Assembly: GCA_964017185.1 (NCBI GenBank)
Contig: OZ024876.1
Location: 17,372,226 to 17,436,225 of the forward strand
Direction of reading: 5' to 3'
Source of the DNA: Rugalucina vietnamica
Taxonomy: Eukaryota; Mollusca; Bivalvia; Lucinida; Lucinidae
Length of the DNA: 64,000 nt
In this document: one piece after another, positions 1 through 10,960 of the stretch
Layout: each line of letters begins with the position of its first letter
How positions within the stretch are numbered: position 1 is the first letter of the stretch
Position numbers and translations under genes: made by a program
The notes under the pieces: generated by a model
Database searches by the model: none
What the model was told of the DNA's origin: nothing
What the model saw: only the letters and a program-made list of their open reading frames with translations

Positions 1-83
1 TTAGATTTTAAATTTAATTGCATGGATTCCTGGTCCCTCTATTCTTACTTTATGTAGAGTGACATTGTACATAGTGTATATGG

Positions 84-1190
84 ATACGACGTAATGGTCA
101 AACGAAATTAAAGCAATGCCAAAACGCCATTATATATATGTGTTATTTCCTGCTCTCCATCACAACAAATCAGTATAGCGACATCAGACCTAATTGACTT
201 AAGGACTTTTCACGCTAATGGAGATGTCCCGGTCAACAATGTAAAAGTGGAATAAACTATTTTCCTGGCTTCAATGATGTTCGTGCATATTTCTTTTTTC
301 ATTCTTTCCCATATATCTTTCTTTTTCATTGGTGTATTTTCATAATTTACTCTCTTTTTTTTCTCTTTTTCTTTTTTTTCTCTTTTTTCTTTCTTTATTT
401 TTTCTTTCTTTCTTGATGGATTGACTGATTGACTGACCGACTGACTGACTGTTTGATTGATTGATTGATTGATTAATTGATTGATTGATTTGTTTCGAGG
501 ATTAAAGGTGTTTGACCGCATGCTTAAACATTTACACAATAAAAAGCAATAACATAGTCTCGGTCCTCTTTATCAAGCGCCGTCATTACTAGCGCTAATT
601 GGTTACAAGGCGTCGCAGTGTTTGTTCAAAATAAACTGAAACAAACTTGTTTTCTTCTTAATTTTATCTGATATAATTCTTGACTATTAATTGAATGACA
701 TTGTTTTAAGTGTGTTAATAACGCAAATTTCTCTCTGATTCTAGAGGCGTTTATCATGATCTGAAGCTGTAGAATAGTTCGTGATTATACCTCTTTGTTG
801 ACTTCATCTGATTTTAGCTGCTATACACGCAAATGATCAATGTTAAAACTTGTAAATTTTACTCATGTTAGACTGGCATCCTTTTTATGGGCATAAGCAA
901 ACAGTATAACCACAGACGGGACGCCGCAGAGCACGGCGCCCCATCTGCGACTTTACAGTGGACTCACCCAAATGATAACGATAAATCACAATGTCGACGG
1001 TACCCGTGTAGGTGAGATTGTGTCCTTGATCTGTGACATTATTATGTGGTTGTGCTAAAATCTTTCTTAGAGTGTTTTAGTACAATGAGGTGGTCAAAAT
1101 TAATTAAAGCAACGCCAGAAAACAGGCATAATAAATGTGTGCCATTTCCTGCTGCCTATTAGAACAAACCAGTGAAAAACGGCATGCACT
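84..1190. repeat. 1.1-kb dispersed repeat with direct terminal repeats, copy 1
   Basis: The segment is matched, with moderate divergence, by 7760-10390 (landmarks: 'TTTCCTGCTCTCCATCACAA', 'GGAGATGTCCCGGTCAA', 'TTTATCATGATCT..AGCTGTAGAAT', 'CGTGTAGGTG'). Its two ends (about 84-185 and 1092-1180) resemble each other in direct orientation: both read GGTCAAA..AATTAAAGCAA..GCCA and then TATTTCCTGCT. No coding capacity was seen. Family unknown. It contains a polypyrimidine tract (290-420) and a TGAT/TGAC simple repeat (415-492). Confidence 0.55.
284..495. repeat. Polypyrimidine tract followed by TGAT/TGAC simple repeat
   Basis: About 130 bases of almost pure C/T (mostly T with C every few bases) run into tandem TTGACTGA/TTGATTGA units. 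The 109-residue minus-strand reading frame across it (INQSINQTVSQ, KKEKIKKEK) is a by-product of the low-complexity DNA and is not a gene. Confidence 0.85.
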
Positions 1191-1193
1191 TAA

Positions 1194-2135
1194 GGATGTT
1201 CGCTGCTAACATTTGACATTTCGGAACTTCCGGTTTTCTTTTGTTGAATATCTCGTAAACGGTTGCAGATATTTTCCCAATATTTTATATTTGGATACAT
1301 AATGATGATACGCATTGAACGAGCCATGAAAATTGTCAATCTAAGAAACTTCATTTTTTTCACCCCATTTTCTGCAACTTTTCAGAAAAATTTAGTTGTC
1401 AGTGAAATTTAGGGGGTAGGGTAGATTAAACTTGAATATTACACATTTTCAAATTAATTGCACTATTTCTTTGTTTATTTTAGCTGCAGTATATGTGTAC
1501 ATGGTCTTCTAAGTCAGTCTTTGTGTCTTTGGTGTGCTGGTGTTAAAATTTTAGGTGGTTTTATGAAATGGGCTTATAAAACAAAACAGCTGAAAAAAAG
1601 CTGAAAATGGTGATTTTCAAGTTGTTGGTTCTCTCTTATATGCACACTACCCTATATATTTCTTTCTTTTATTCGAACAATATTACAAAGTTCTATGTTG
1701 TGTGAAAATACAAGAAAAAGTTTGAATAAACAAGTATGGGTTTGGCAGATTTCAAAATATTGATTTTTTCAGACTTTTAAAGTATGGGGGTAGGGTTGGA
1801 AAAATACTCGTAAAATTTTGTCATCTACTTCCAGTTGCAAATTTTTCTATGCGTTTGGTCCAAAATAGTCTGCGTTACGTAAATATTATGACGTTTGAAA
1901 GCATTCTAGGTGCATTTTTGTTCAAGACAGGTTTGTTTCCAAGAATTAAAAATTAAATTAATTTTACTAAATTTAAAACATGATGCTCAGAGGTCTCATT
2001 TAGAGGCCTGTAGCTTGAAAAAATGCACACTACCCTATATTTATTTTGCTTTCAAATGTCTTATGTTGTATTTTGGAATCAAAAAAGAGTGGTTAGAAAA
2101 AAGTTTGAATACTTTTTTATTGGCAGCGAACATCC
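1194..2135. mobile_element. TTAA-flanked TIR element (piggyBac/Kolobok-type target), non-autonomous
   Basis: The left end GGATGTTCGCTGC (from 1194) and the right end GCAGCGAACATCC (to 2135) are exact reverse complements, and TTAA lies immediately outside each (1190-1193 and 2136-2139). TTAA target duplication is the hallmark of piggyBac and Kolobok superfamilies. No transposase frame was seen inside; the 86-residue frame at 1910-2170 overruns the element end and is spurious. The motif CACTACCCTATAT recurs within it. A second, left-truncated copy lies at 27960-28352. Confidence 0.72.
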
Positions 2136-2360
2136 TTAACTCACATAAGCCTGACGTCTTATTTATGTGACATGGTCAAACTATATAGCCCCAGATAAGG
2201 CGCTACGGCGACCGACATGTGGCTAGTCTGTTTGTTTAGGGGAAAACCGTTAAAATCAAAATTAAAAATCACTCCTAACGCCCCTAAATACAAACGTAGA
2301 CTCGACCATTTAATAGTGATGTGTTAACCCATTCGTCACTTAGGAATGGTAAATAAAACA

Positions 2361-2720
2361 AGAAGACCGTTGGTCCTGGGACCGCTCACCTGAAGCCTGA
2401 CCTCGGATCATTTCGTCATCATGAAATGACCTTGACCTTGAATACCCACTTAGCTTTAATGACTCCATTCTATGTCTGCATCTGTCATGTTTGAGGCCTC
2501 AGGCTGCAATAGTTTCCGAAGAATCCATTTTTTTTATTTTTCCCATGTAAAAGCCAAAGTTTCCAAAATTGACCGTGGCGTAAAATAGGTCAAGTTCATC
2601 CTTGGGTCATCATTTGAACAAGATATGATCGGCTAAGGTCCCTGATGCTACATATCAAGTTTCAGGAATATCGGCTCAGCGGTTCTATAGAGGAATATTT
2701 TTGAGCATTTTTGAGCATGG
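2361..2720 (-). mobile_element. Mollusc AGCTCACCTGAG repeat, 3' fragment
   Basis: Reading the minus strand, the unit ends in CAGGTGAGCGGTCC..GGACCAACGGTCTT, the same 3' terminus found at 47160-47200 (AGGTGAGCG..GGACCATTGGTCCT). Inside are the family's other landmarks: ATGACCTTGACC, the 'CATGTAAAAGCC' segment and a CAAGTTTCAGGAATATCGG stretch. It is truncated at the 5' side where family R DNA begins near 2783. Confidence 0.6.
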
Positions 2721-2782
2721 CAGAAATGATGAGCATGCAATCCCGATTTCACAAACAAAATTTTATTATCATTGTGTATAAA

Positions 2783-3725
2783 AAGTACAAGTAGGCAATG
2801 ATCAGGAAAAGGCGCAATCATTATGAAATTTCCACTCCAAAACCCGAAGTGGGATAAAACTTAATTGACAATTAGGTACTTATACAAAGAAAACATATCG
2901 TAAGCCGAGTGAGCAGCTCTTTCCCAATAAACGGTCATTCAGTTACCCGAACTTTACTAAAAAATATGGAAACGTACATAAGGTTCGAACAGCACGAAAA
3001 TTCGACTCCAAAACATAAAACATTAGGAACCACAACAGAAGTATCGCCTTGAAACGATCAGTGATTAGCAGACTGTCGCGTTACTAGGGGATGGGCTTAA
3101 ACCGGTTTAACAGGCGCCTTACCTCACTCTCATCTTCCAAAGTGGTTCACAAATTTTATTTAGTTGTTCGGTCATCGTGGTGAATCTCTAACTAGTCAAT
3201 GAATAATCAAGGACAAACAACTTAATCATGAAAACCACCATGATAATTTAAAAACGAGGAATCACACATTCAGTAAGCTGCCCGACGATGGAGATCCCTG
3301 GGCGCCCAATAACTTACCAAAAATCCGGAGCAAAGGAAAAACACCCCGTTGAACCTTGGTGGGCCAAACAAAGGACAAGAAGCTCCAAACCCAACTTACT
3401 AAAACGAATAGCTTGAAGTCGGGCCACCATAGTCTGACGCCCGACCCACCGACGTGCAATTAAAGACAGCAGCATAGTTATCAACTATTATTGGGTTAAA
3501 AACTAAGCATGCAGACTGTCGTATAACATTCTTATATCCTATACGTCTGTAACGTGTAACGATTTTTCTGAAAAAAAAAAAATCATTCCTTCCCATAACT
3601 TTCTTAAATTTTTAAACCTTATCACCATTACATTCTGGTGCCGAAAGGCCCTCACGTAAAAGCGTCTTTAATTCAACATTAAATTTGAAAATCAGTTCAT
3701 ATTCAATCCATTTTAGATTCGTCCC
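2783..3725 (-). mobile_element. Family R retroelement, 5'-truncated copy (3' UTR plus RT C-terminal remnant)
   Basis: The minus strand carries the standard family R 3' part, ending at the common terminus GCCTACTTGTAC (seen on + as GTACAAGTAGGC at 2787). Upstream of the ~750-base 3' UTR it encodes a decayed RT C-terminus: IVTRYRRIGY..VIRQSACLVFNP is readable at about 3400-3600. Compared with the copy at 11961-12966 the frame has indels (poly-A run at 3569-3580). It is 5'-truncated near 3725. Best read as a dead retrocopy. Confidence 0.65.
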
Positions 3726-3959
3726 CGAGTCTTAATTCGACATTCACGAACCTAATTCGACACGGATGTGCTCCGAGCCATTGGATGGACCATTGTACGT
3801 TCTGCGGCAAATGTAACAAATGAAAAGATGCCAATCATTTTTTGCCCGGCCGAGGATAGAGCCAGAACCTCTTGCGTGCTAGCCCAACAGTCTACCGTGT
3901 CCCTGTAAAACCTGGTTTGTACCGCAAGGCGATACAATCGTGCATTATATAATAATTAT

Positions 3960-4690
3960 GTGACACCGCATGATAAAACCAAGAATCTGCATAGCCGAAA
4001 ACAAAGGCGCAGATCAGCTTCGCAGATCAGCTCATCTGTTTCCGCTATACGGATTGTACAATTCCTCTATTACTAAATCAAAATTTCCAGCCTCTTATTA
4101 CAAAATGCAGAAGTGTGTGGCACAACACCTGGACAGGAAAGAGAGCCAAAGCTACTGAGATTGACAGGTCCTTTAAATAACAGTAAAGGTAGTCTTTGAG
4201 CTTGCCTATACTGTTACCGTAAATACTTTCAAAGAAACAATTGACAGTTCAGAAGAAACAAGAATATGGAACTGAACTAGGCCATTATTATCATCATCAT
4301 TATCATTGCAACCACATTCACAATCATCATTGTCATCAACAAAATAATTTTTACAATATAATTCAGTATTTTTTACCTATTTTATGAAGATGCCTCCTTA
4401 AAAAAACAATACTTCCTTTGACAGTGTTTATGGTAAGATCAAATACTACATGTCAATAATCTAACTTGGCCTCTAAGATGTTTGAATTTTTAACTGGATA
4501 TGCCACTTCCCAGTAGGACTGCTTTTGTTTTCTGGCCACCTGGTTTGCCACACACTTCTGCATTTTGTAATACCATCTTCTATAACTACTCAGCTCGGTT
4601 TGTGTCGGACCTGGTCGGAACCCAAATTGTTGGTTTTCTCATACAATTACTACACTACCACCATGATAATACTAGAAAAGTTCGTGCATA
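3960..4690. repeat. Diverged copies of the TGAGCCGCCTC MITE family
   Basis: 3968-4110 has the family body (AAACCAAGAATCTGCATAGC, GGCGCAGATCAGCTTCGC, GTACAATTCCTC). 4585-4645 has the far end (GGTTTGTGTCGGACCTGGTCGGAA..TTGTTGGTTTTC), as in the better copy at 24748-24983. The halves are separated by unrelated AT-rich DNA, so this is one broken copy or two fragments. The short frames here are chance ORFs. Confidence 0.45.
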
Positions 4691-4992
4691 GTAGACATCG
4701 TGCCATTGTGGATGATTCTGAAATTGTTTCACATTAAAGTAAATCTGCAAATGTCAAAATGAGACTAATGTGGTGTGTATTTGAAAATATTCAGACAACA
4801 GCTAGACATTAAAATCAAAGAGAGATGTATGATTGCTTTCATTTTCTGAGACGTTATCTATCGTTCATATAAAAACTTACGTCGTAATTAAGGAATGTCA
4901 ATCTTTGGGATTATCTGTAGTCGCAAGTTTGTTTGAGTGTTCAAAAGAAGCACGAAACGGAAACATGGATGATTTTACATGTATCCTATAAC

Positions 4993-5340
4993 GAAGTACA
5001 AGTAGACAATGATCAGGATATGGCACAAGCAGAAAATCCCACTCCAAAAACCGAGGTGGGAAAAGTATTCCAAAGGGCAGCTAACTTGTAGGCGGATCTC
5101 AATCAAATGTGAGCCGCCGCATATAAAGTCATCATCATCAATAGGTGAAGACAAAGCCACAGATCAGCTGTGCAGTAACTGCACAGCCGATCAGCATCTT
5201 TATTTTCGCTACTCATATAGCACAACCCCTTTTCATCTTAAATCCGGAATTTCTAACTTTAGCCAGCTTCTGTGGAGTGGCAATTACATTCTGATTGCGG
5301 CTTTTCCTGATCATTGCCTACCTTTTACTTTTCTATGTTG
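4993..5340. repeat. Family R tails flanking a TGAGCCGCC MITE relic
   Basis: 4993-5070 is the 3' end of family R on minus (GTACAAGTAGACAATGATCAGG, CCACTCCAAAAACCGAGGTGGG). 5272-5340 repeats that tail on plus (TGATCATTGCCTACCTTTTAC). Between them 5108-5230 carries GTGAGCCGCCGCAT and the internal hairpin CAGCTGTGCAGTAACTGCACAGCCGATCAGC of the MITE family in shortened form. This suggests MITE insertion between two R tails, or an inverted pair of tails. Confidence 0.4.
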
Positions 5341-5429
5341 GTATTTTAAAGGCTATTTATGCATCAAACTGGGATTCTCCCTTATTGATAAATGCGTCAC
5401 TTTCAAAGACAAAATGCCTAGCACTTTAT

Positions 5430-7158
5430 GAGGGTCTGGATGGGGGGTCCTGGTATTCACTAATCACTAAAAATTTAGCCATTTATTCACTGTCATTAAA
5501 ATTTTGGCTTATTCATTAAAATTAGCGCGATTATTCATTAAAATATATTTACATTTTTCTAAAACCTCCTTAGATGAACCATTAGATGTTCATCTGTGTT
5601 CATACTTCCATGAACAACATTGTGTCACGCGACGTGACGTAATCTAAACTTGACGTAAAAAAACATGAATCTCGCCAATCTGATTGGACGTTGTAAACGT
5701 CGACGCCGTTCCGCTGTTTGAACACACACTGTGTGTAGATTATCTGTTTGCTGGTAAATGTGACCGCCTTGGTGATTTTTCAACAAGCGATAGAGAGAAA
5801 TGAATGTAAATATAAGCAATGAGTTAAATTTTTCTGTTGTTCATGGAGCTATGAACCGCAGTGGGTCGCTAGCAAAGCTTACATGAACCCCTTCGGGGTT
5901 CATTCACTTTGCACGCGACCCACTGCGCTTCATAGCTCCATGAACACCAGAAAAATGAAATTCATTTCTTAATTGATAATTACTAGTCACGCCTTCTTCA
6001 CCAAGCAGATAGGTGTTCCCCACCTAAGTCATCTCTTATCTCAAGCCACAAGGACTAGTTCTATGATATTAAATTGTAGACTGCTGAATGCAACCTTGAT
6101 ATTAACATATTGAGAGAAGCATAATTATATACTCTGCTAGACCACAAAGCCCCATAGAAACTTTGTGAAATAGTATACCCTTTTTTTTTTTTAGCAAATC
6201 CCCTTTTAAATCTGTTGGGAGTATAATCCCATCCACCTATACTGAATACGCCCTAAATTTTACCCTGAATCTTTCTCTTCAATTATGAATGCCAAAGGTT
6301 ATTTAAGAAAAATTGTAACTTCAGGGGTAAAAGCTATAATAAAATGTTGTTGTTTTTAGATAGTAAACTAGTTAGCATAGGAGTACTACTTGATGTATGG
6401 ATTTGTGCTTGTGTCTGATTGTACAATACATTTTATTAAAGTCTTAAATACCGAGCGAGCGAAGCGAGCGAGGAAAAAATGTAGCACCATATAAATTGCC
6501 AGATAGGTTTGCATGCTGCCTTGTTTCTGATTGCAAAAGACACTTTAATTATGTTCTGTCATATAAAAAAAAAGCAAGATGATGTCCATCCACAGAAAAT
6601 ATTATCATTATAGGATTTGAACATACATAATAAGGACAAAGAGGGGAAATAGAATAAAAAGAAAATACATATACATAAGCAAACAAAACAGTAAAATAGT
6701 AGGCCCTATCTGGCTCAGTTAACCTCCAGAATGATTTATTTTTCTTTGCCTTCAAATGACACATTTCTTTTTCAATTGGTTCATTAGGTGAGCCCCTACA
6801 TGCTTGTTTTCCAGACATATGTCTTTCCAAACATTCAAGGATTTCTGAAATATGAATACAACATTTGAACTAAATCGGGTCTGGGGGCGTCCAGACCCCA
6901 GAAAAAAATGAAATTCTGGAATGTCAGGGAGGCCATCTAAGACAATTTCATAGCCAAATTTTAACATATTCATTATTCTTTAAAATGTTATTATTCACTA
7001 TTCATTATATTACTCTGCTATTCATTAAAAAATAACATTTATTCATTATTCTTTAGGACCTCATTATTCACTAATCATTAAATTTTTTGCTCTTTATTCA
7101 CTCTCATTAAAAATTTTAGGCCATTATTCATTAATCATTATACCCCATCCAGACCCTC
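5430..7158. mobile_element. 1.73-kb TIR element with 6-bp target duplication CTTTAT
   Basis: The left terminus GAGGGTCTGGATGGGG (from 5430) is matched by the inverted right terminus CCCCATCCAGACCCTC (to 7158). CTTTAT is present directly outside both ends (5424-5429 and 7159-7164). Both subterminal regions contain many copies of TTATTCACTAATCATTAAA-like units (5454-5550 and 6960-7140), as expected of clustered transposase-binding repeats. No transposase frame was recognised. The foldback at 5829-5957 sits inside. A 6-bp duplication does not point to one superfamily. Confidence 0.65.
5829..5957. repeat. Foldback with central TTCG-capped hairpin
   Basis: The two arms (about 5829-5890 and 5895-5957) are near reverse complements: TTTTTCTG..GTTCATGGAGCTATGAA and TTCATAGCTCCATGAAC..CAGAAAAA, with GTGGGTCGC/GCGACCCAC inside. 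The centre is GAACCCCTTCGGGGTTC. It would form a ~60-bp stem as DNA or RNA. It lies within the 5430-7158 element. Confidence 0.75.
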
Positions 7159-7164
7159 CTTTAT

Positions 7165-7759
7165 TGCATATTTTGAAAGTCAGAGATGACATTTATGTCA
7201 TTTTAACATTAGGCTGGGAATTCGCACTTCTAAGCATAATGCAATTCACATAAACTGAAAACAAATTTACAGTTGAACTAGTACCATATCTTTATTTATA
7301 CATCTACAGAAACTAAATATACACACCCTGACACCGATTTGACAAGAAATAAGACCATGAATGTTTACAATTTTACAGTTGATTTCTTTAATATTGTCCA
7401 TAATAGCCGTGCTTACTTTAGATCATAGAGAATTTCAGAAAATTATGCAGTTTCGCCTTGCTGACCCTGTTCCTCCTAGACCCAGGATGCCACTTTGATA
7501 TGATGTCTGAATGAGAAAAACATACATGTATAAACTGGCGTACGGACATTATGGATCTAGGGGGAACCTAGAAATAAACTATAAGATCATAAATTATGCA
7601 CTAAACTTTTTCAAAATAAACTTTAAAATACAAAACAATAAATAATCAATACGTGGACATTGTTCAGGTATTCATATGGCAAACAAGACCATATTTGTTT
7701 GCTTGAAACGTGCTGTTGACAAACAACTGCAAATCAGTCCAAAGTCTAATGGTTCTTTT
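7165..7759. other. AT-rich stretch with no recognised feature
   Basis: I see no gene, TIR pair or RNA-gene motif here. The stretch is AT-rich single-copy-looking DNA between the 1.7-kb TIR element and the second 1.1-kb repeat. Confidence 0.5.
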
Positions 7760-7882
7760 TGGCCAAATATGTATAACTATTTCCTGCTCTCCATCACAAC
7801 AAATCAGTACAGCGACTTCAGACCTAATTGTACTAAATATGTCTCACGCTAGTGGAGATGTCCCGGTCAAAAATGGAAAAGT

Positions 7883-9578
7883 GGCCTCTCGTGGCTGGTT
7901 TATTTTTATACTGCTACGAAAGAGATTTCATGGATTCTATTAACACGACAATCAAACTGGTGTTATCGAGGCTTTTCATTCGACTTCCAGGCTTCGATTA
8001 CCTTGATCAATCAAAATCCATATGAACTACAGTTGCATAAAGCCAACACCACAGGAACCGATGCCCCTTTTTTAGATTTACATCTTTCTATTGCAAATGG
8101 ATCTGTTTCTTCTAAACGTTATGATAAACGCGATGACTTTGACTTTGATATAGATTTTTTTCCGTTTTTGAACGGTGACGTTCTTCGCCGTATTTCTTAT
8201 GGTGTATACATTTCGCGACTTAATAGGTTTGCTAGAGTCTGCAATCAGGTTGCGGACCTTCAACGGGCGCGCGCGAAATACATGTTTAACGCCCAAACTT
8301 CTACCGCAGGGCTATCGGTATCATAAACTTTGAAAAAATATTTTCTAAATTTTATCGCAGACACTATGAATTGATTCCTAAATTTAATTTTGGGTTAAGA
8401 AGGTACAAGTAGGCATCGATCAGGAAAAGGCGCAATCAGAAAGAGATTCCCACTCCAAAAAACGAGAAGGGAAAAAACTTAAATTCACAATCAGGTACTT
8501 ATACCATGAAAACATATCGTTAGCCGAATGAGCAGCTATTTTCCCAATAGGTTGCCACTAAGTTGCCTAAACTTAAGTAAAATATGAAAACATACATGAT
8601 GTGCAAACAGCACAACACTTTAAACACCAACACATAAGACGATAAGAACCACCACAGAAATATCGCCTTGGAACGATCAGTTATATCAAACTACTTAAAA
8701 TTATCAAATATGCTTTTACGTGAGGGCATTTTTGAACCGGAATTTTATGAGTTGGTTTACAAATTTAAGAAACTTATGGGAAGGGGCAGTTTTTCTTTTC
8801 AGTTCAGAAATATCATTATACGTACAGACTTATAGGATATCACTTAAATGATATGCGATAGTTTGCATGCTTAGTTTTTGACCCAATCACAGTTGATGAC
8901 TATGCTGGCTTTAACTGCACGTCAGTGGGTCAGGCGTCAGACTCTATGATGATGGCACCGACTTAAAGCTATTCATTAGAGTTGGTTGGCGCCGGAGCTT
9001 CTTGTCTCTTGTCTCTTGCTTGGCCCACCTGGGCTCAACTGGTGTTTTCTTTTGTCCGGATTTTTAGTCTGTTATTTGGCACCCAGGGATCTCCATCGTC
9101 GGGCAGCTTACTGAATCTGTGAGCCCTCGTTTTTTATTCATCATGGTCGTTATCATGATTTATTTGTTTGTCCTTTATGATTCATTAACAAATTAGAGAT
9201 TTACCACCAGGACCGAAATTAAATAAATGTGGTGAATCATCAGAAGATGAGGGTGAGATTAGGGCCCTGGAGAACCGGTTTCAGACCCCCAGTAATTTTA
9301 TATTACTGATTGTTCCAAGGTTCGAATGCGATACTTCTGTTATGGTTCATATTGCTGTTTATGTTTTTGAGTCGAATTTTTGTGCTGTTTGTACATTTTC
9401 ATAGTTTAGTTAATTTTGGTTAACTGAGTGGCCGCCTTGTGGGGAAATAGCTGCTCTGCCTACAATTTGTTTCTTAGTAATTGTGCCAAATCGTCAGTTT
9501 AGTTTTTTCCCATCTCGGTTTTTAGAGTGGGAATTTCTTTCTTATTGCGCCAATTGCTGATCATTGCCTACGTGTGCC
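7883..9578 (+). mobile_element. Family R retroelement, longest copy, interrupted and decayed
   Basis: Coding remnant, then a ~650-base 3' UTR. The coding part begins in the RT palm: YERDF-like residues, then a corrupted Y-L-D-D box (reads Y-L-D-Q near 8000). Then comes a frame (about 8003-8326) with APFLDLHLSI, YDKRDDFDFDI, FPFLNGDV and SYGVYISRLNRFARVC. After an inserted opposite-strand copy (8401-8690) the frame fragments resume (EPEFYELVYKFKK, SACLVF-type block). FLDL..YDKR after YLDD is the layout of a retroelement RT with Penelope-like features; the clade is not certain. The 3' end is GATCATTGCCTACGTGTGCC. Frameshifts and stops make it inactive. Confidence 0.6.
8401..8690 (-). mobile_element. 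Family R 3' fragment inserted in the opposite orientation inside another R copy
   Basis: The fragment starts abruptly with the reversed R terminus (GGTACAAGTAGGCATCGATCAGG) immediately after the plus-strand coding text GGGTTAAG, and ends near CTTGGAACGATCAG. After it the plus-strand copy resumes with GTGAGGGCATTTTTGAACCGG. It holds only the last ~290 bases of the 3' UTR. Confidence 0.6.
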
Positions 9579-10399
9579 TTTATAAACCATTGTCCTGGTT
9601 TCACAGTGTTCTAGCAAATTATTTCTTTCGTTCTTTCCTACATCTCTTTCTTTTATCATCACTGTATTTTCTTTCTTTGTTTGTTTCTTTCTTTCTTTCA
9701 TTCGAGGCTGAAGAGGTGTTTGTCCAGATGTTGAAACATTTACACAAAGCTATGATAAGCAATATATTAGCTATTGGTCTCGTTGGACGAGGGAGAGGGA
9801 TATCACTATTCAGCTAGCGCTTATCAATTATTCACAAGGCGTCGTTAAATTCCATTGTCTCGAGTGTTTGTTCAGTATTAACTTAAACAAACTTTTTTCT
9901 CCTCCTTATTTTTATCTGATGTTATTCCTGACTGCTAATTGAATGGCATCGTTTAAGTGCGTTAATAACACCAATTTCTCTCTGATTCTGGGGGTGTTTA
10001 TCATGATCTAAAGCTGTAGAATTGTGCGTAATTATACTTCTGATGTGACTTCAGTTGTCGTTTCTGACTGATATGCACGCATATGATCAATGTTAAATCT
10101 TGCAAGTCTTGTTAATCTTGATAACATTTGAAAACTTTTCTACAAATGTTTAGGGCTATTATTTGTCTTTATTGCTGTGAAAACATTGAAAATATAAAAC
10201 CTCATGTTTGCTGCGTTCTACATTTACAAATGACTGACATAACAATGTCCTCCCGTGTAGGTGCGATTGTGGACTTGGTCTGCGTAGTTGTGCTTTCTTA
10301 GAGTTAATTGAATCAATGCCAGAAAACAGACATAATAAATTCGTGTCATCTGCTGCTCTCTATCAGAACAAAACAGTTAAAACGGCACACGAACTTTAA

Positions 10400-10960
10400 G
10401 AAAAAGACCTAATCACTATCTACCTATTACCTATACACATGTCTATAATCTTTAACCATGAATCTAGATGCCCAAACATAAGCGACATTGATTCAGTCTT
10501 CAGACCTTCTCCTGAATCAACGGTCTATGTACAGGTATTGCATCGTAAGTTCTTGACTTCCTTATGACTCTTTGTGCTATTTATATTCATATATATCTCG
10601 GCAGGCAACTCCAATATCAATTAGAGAATCAATGCAGTCTCCTTATCAAGAACAATCTATAGATGAAGATGGGGAGGCCACATTCGTCTTTTGACACAAC
10701 TGATGGTTGGGGTCTTCCCCTGGTCTTTTACTCCTTATCAGCAATATAAATAGCGTAATGTCTTAAAAATCAAGAATAATAATATAATTGTATCATATCA
10801 TGTAAAAAAAACTACAAAATCAATATAATAATGTAAATCAAACAATAATGTTATATTTTGTACAATAAATATATATGTGTGTGAAAATGAAAATAAATAA
10901 AAACATTATTTGAAATCATCATAACCTCATCATGTAAATATCATTTCTCTCTGTCATATC
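10400..10960. other. AT-rich stretch with no recognised feature
   Basis: No ORF, repeat pair or RNA motif that I could support. It is AT-rich, with runs of AATAAT/AATAAA, and leads into the decayed LINE. Confidence 0.5.

Larger units (their letters stand above)
7760..10390. repeat. 1.1-kb dispersed repeat, copy 2, split by a retroelement
   Basis: 7760-7882 and 9580-10390 together match 125-1190, in the same order and orientation. The extra ~1.7 kb in the middle (7883-9578) is a family R retroelement absent from copy 1. Copy 1 therefore shows the pre-insertion state (AAAGTGG joined directly to AATAAAC..TCCTGG). No TTAA element is present at the right end, unlike copy 1. Confidence 0.55.

Noticed and set aside
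210-539. 109-residue minus-strand ORF rich in Lys/Glu and Gln/Ser
   Set aside because: Lies entirely on a polypyrimidine tract and TGAT/TGAC repeat; composition is dictated by the simple sequence.
5009-5431. 140-residue plus ORF
   Set aside because: Runs across an R tail, a MITE relic and another R tail; no family residues. A chance frame through mobile DNA.
6449-6475. GAGCGAGCGAAGCGAGCGAGG as a possible palindromic site
   Set aside because: It is a short direct repeat of GAGC/GAAGC, not a true inverted repeat, and occurs once in the window.
9527-9817. 96-residue plus-strand ORF, hydrophobic (SLYFLSLFVSFFLSF)
   Set aside because: Spans the end of family R and a T-rich simple repeat; the hydrophobicity comes from CTTT repeats.
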